Shown here piece by piece: positions 62,077 through 64,000 of a DNA stretch of 64,000 nucleotides. The notes below the pieces were generated by a model. That model ran no database searches and was not told the DNA's origin. It saw nothing but the letters and a program-made list of their open reading frames with translations. The translations under genes and the position numbers were made by a program. Each line of letters starts with the position of its first letter. The stretch's first letter is position 1. The stretch spans positions 248,001 through 312,000 of the forward strand of contig NZ_WKRD01000001.1 in NCBI RefSeq assembly GCF_009680455.1. Reading direction: 5' to 3'. This stretch comes from Lachnospira eligens (GTDB lineage Bacteria; Bacillota; Clostridia; Lachnospirales; Lachnospiraceae).

Positions 62077-63675
62077 TCAGAAATTCGCATATAAGAATCC
62101 GCTTCCAGCATCACTTGCATATCCCAGAACAAATATTGCTACTATAAGACCATAATAAATAAGCCATCTTACAGCTATTGGCTTTGCTTCTACGGCAGCT
62201 CTTATCTGTACTCCTCTTTCCTTCAGGATACTAATTATTAATACAACTATGCATCCGATTGCCAGAATTATGTAATCGGCCGGCTTTAAACCAATACTCT
62301 TGAACATTACAGCGTTAAGCTGGTCAAATCTTAAGTCTGTAATCATTCGTTTTATCATTCTGACTGCAGAACCCATACCTGCTGCACTGCAATCGAATAC
62401 CCATCCGATATTAACAAGTATAAATGTTCTTAATATCTGCACACACTGCCACCACTTCTTATGTGGGTTAATATGACATGCATGTAAGCATTTTTTATAA
62501 AGTGGCTCTACAAGGTTACTGAATGCTATTATTATACCATTATACATACCATACATGATGTAACGCCATTCTGCTCCGTGCCATATACCTACTATAAAGA
62601 ATATCAGAAGATTAGAAAGACATATAGGAAGCGTTTTGCCAACATGCTCACCAAGATGTTTCTTTCCCCACTTGCCAAACTTATTCATAGCCTTTGACAG
62701 ACAGAATGGATAAAATACATAATCCTTCATCCATGTACCAAGTGTTATATGCCATCTTCTCCAGAATTCACCTATTGATTTACTGAAATATGGCTGTCTG
62801 AAGTTCTCATCCATAGTTACACCAAAAAGCTGCGCAACACCGATTACTATATCAATACCACCTGAAAAATCCGCATATAACTGGATTGAATACATAAGCA
62901 CCGCTATTATTGCCATTGCTCCACCGTATTCATCAGGCTTGTTGAATATCATTGCCACAAATACTCCAGCCCTGTCTGCAAGAATCATCTTCTTGAACAG
63001 TCCCCAGAATATTCTCTGAATACCAAACTGTATATTCTGAAGATTAAATGCATTACCTGCAAAAAGTGTTTTCTGCAGCTTATCAAATCTTCCAATAGGT
63101 CCCTGCATAATCTGAGGGAAGAACGATACAAAAAGACATATCCTGAATGGATTCCTTTCTGCTCTGTATTTCCCCTGATATATATCAATAACATAAGATA
63201 TTGACTGGAATGTAAAGAATGATAAACCAAGTGGCATCACATAATTGCTTAATGCATACACAGTCTTGTCAATTCCTATCTTATTAAGAACTGCTGTAAT
63301 ATTGCCTGTGATAAAACCACCATATTTTAATACTGCAAGTACTCCGAAATTAATAAGCATTGCTATTACAAGTATTATTCTCTTCTTATGCTTAACAGAA
63401 TTCTTAAGTTTCTTCTTCTGTTCCCTGTTAATCTCTGCCTTGTGTTCTTTCAGATATGCATCTGACTTATCCTGTATGTATTCCATTGCTAACGCCGCGA
63501 GATATATAACAAGCGATGCTGCAACCATGAAAAGACTATTCTTCACATTAAATGAAAAATAATACAGATAACTTAACACAAGTAACCACATCCATCTTAC
63601 TTTAGATGGAAGTACATAATATATAACTACTCCGATTAATATAAAAAACCAAAATAACGCTGTTGTAAATGACAT
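62077..63675 (-). CDS. MBOAT O-acyltransferase (second copy)
   Basis: This 532-residue protein is a close paralogue of the MBOAT at 30.4-32.0 kb. Shared blocks include SFFTFQSISYVIDIYQGKYR, GPIGRFDKL, EFWRRWHITLGTWMKDYVFYPF and FFIVGIWHGAEWRYIMYGMYNG with the catalytic histidine. Both have about eleven helices. Here the partner is the SGNH gene at the right edge, and there is no carrier protein nearby in the window. The acyl donor may therefore be acetyl-CoA or a carrier encoded elsewhere, such as that at 32.0 kb. GTGGAGA precedes the ATG. It is co-transcribed with the Wzm/Wzt genes. Confidence 0.92.
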   Translation of the reverse strand: MSFTTALFWFFILIGVVIYYVLPSKVRWMWLLVLSYLYYFSFNVKNSLFMVAASLVIYLAALAMEYIQDKSDAYLKEHKAEINREQKKKLKNSVKHKKRIILVIAMLINFGVLAVLKYGGFITGNITAVLNKIGIDKTVYALSNYVMPLGLSFFTFQSISYVIDIYQGKYRAERNPFRICLFVSFFPQIMQGPIGRFDKLQKTLFAGNAFNLQNIQFGIQRIFWGLFKKMILADRAGVFVAMIFNKPDEYGGAMAIIAVLMYSIQLYADFSGGIDIVIGVAQLFGVTMDENFRQPYFSKSIGEFWRRWHITLGTWMKDYVFYPFCLSKAMNKFGKWGKKHLGEHVGKTLPICLSNLLIFFIVGIWHGAEWRYIMYGMYNGIIIAFSNLVEPLYKKCLHACHINPHKKWWQCVQILRTFILVNIGWVFDCSAAGMGSAVRMIKRMITDLRFDQLNAVMFKSIGLKPADYIILAIGCIVVLIISILKERGVQIRAAVEAKPIAVRWLIYYGLIVAIFVLGYASDAGSGFLYANF

Positions 63676-63676
63676 T

Positions 63677-64000
63677 TTATTTCTCCACTACCCCGTACAG
63701 CCCTGCATCAGTATCATACATTTCCTGATATGAACTGTAGAAATATCTATTAATATCTTTAGTTCCCTGTTTATGTTCTTTAATAACTTTGCCAAGAAAT
63801 TCTGAATATTCTTTTGCAAATTCTCCATTCATATGTCCTTCTTTATCAACAAAGTCCGAATCTGTTCTTGGCAGTACATCCTGTCTTGCCATGTTGAAAT
63901 CATAATAGAAGATTCCATTCTCTGCCAGCAGATTATTTATTGTATTATGAACATTCTCCATATGAAGAGTACCTACACTGCTTGGAGTTATTGGAGATGT
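63677..64000 (-). CDS. SGNH/DltD-like protein, C-terminal part (5' end beyond window)
   Basis: The frame is open from the right edge to a stop at 63677, giving 107 codons of the C-terminal part of a longer protein. An internal ATG at 63961 is not the real start: the 13 codons upstream read TSPITPSSVGTLH, matching the TSPITP strand in the two SGNH proteins at 28.3-30.4 kb. The Asp-His block LPRTDSDFVDKEGHMNGE and the FYYDFNMA strand are also shared. It directly precedes the second MBOAT gene (1 bp), mirroring the first MBOAT/SGNH module though in the opposite order. Confidence 0.85.
   Translation of the reverse strand, partial: TSPITPSSVGTLHMENVHNTINNLLAENGIFYYDFNMARQDVLPRTDSDFVDKEGHMNGEFAKEYSEFLGKVIKEHKQGTKDINRYFYSSYQEMYDTDAGLYGVVEK

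Noticed and set aside
63677..63961. A complete 94-residue gene at the right edge
   Set aside because: The frame stays open to the window end and the upstream codons match the TSPITP strand of paralogues, so it is the C-terminal part of a longer SGNH protein.

Overview
The window looks like a chromosomal piece of a low-GC, endospore-lineage Clostridia bacterium, most likely a gut Lachnospiraceae (Lachnospira/Eubacterium eligens-like). The pointers are spoIIR, a SPOCS/LysM protein, the ispE-gntR-spoIIR gene order, AT-rich codon use, AGGAGG-type ribosome sites and Lachnospiraceae-style surface genes. The species is an inference. Almost every gene lies on the minus strand. Only a MATE transporter, a 200-residue protein with a sigma-D-like promoter, and an 84-residue orphan lie on the plus strand.

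Left part (1-9.3 kb): the start of a nicotinate phosphoribosyltransferase gene that runs off the left edge, a DUF1934 protein, spoIIR, a GntR/FCD regulator, ispE, an AraC regulator divergent from a MATE pump, the 200-residue protein, a SPOCS/LysM protein and a PrcB-like lipoprotein. Next to the lipoprotein is a ~280-bp giant imperfect palindrome. Sugar-nucleotide and wall block (9.6-22.6 kb): glmM, galE, a polyprenol-phosphate mannose synthase-like GT2, a ManC/ManA fusion, an acidic anchored protein with tandem repeats, two membrane-anchored GH25 muramidases, another GT2, and glf. Housekeeping interlude (22.6-28.1 kb): a YtrA-type GntR/ABC operon with its own operator, a small membrane protein, a DUF3048 protein and tRNA-Leu(UAA).

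Right part (28.2-64 kb): a large cell-surface glycan decoration and export locus in several transcription units separated by visible terminators. (1) A Dlt-like unit: GtrA, an adenylation enzyme, a fold-III PLP decarboxylase, a carrier protein, MBOAT and two SGNH proteins. (2) A unit with an unusual YidC-CDP-glycerol-type phosphotransferase fusion, a cytidylyltransferase-aminotransferase fusion and a small membrane protein. (3) A lic-like unit: APC permease, a winged-helix-LicC fusion, an amidohydrolase, and a winged-helix-LicC-LicA fusion. (4) A long assembly operon running in from beyond 64 kb: SGNH, MBOAT, Wzm/Wzt ABC exporter, multi-domain GT2s, ManC, GT2, two LicD proteins around a flippase, GT2/DUF2304, DUF2142 and a sulfatase-fold transferase.

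Taken together the right half reads as a pathway that builds a mannose/galactofuranose-type surface polymer, exports it, and decorates it with phospho-amino-alcohols (Lic) and aminoacyl or acyl esters (Dlt/MBOAT). The best candidates for something undescribed are the YidC-phosphotransferase fusion, the cytidylyltransferase-aminotransferase fusion, the winged-helix-cytidylyltransferases, and the decarboxylase inside the Dlt-like operon.
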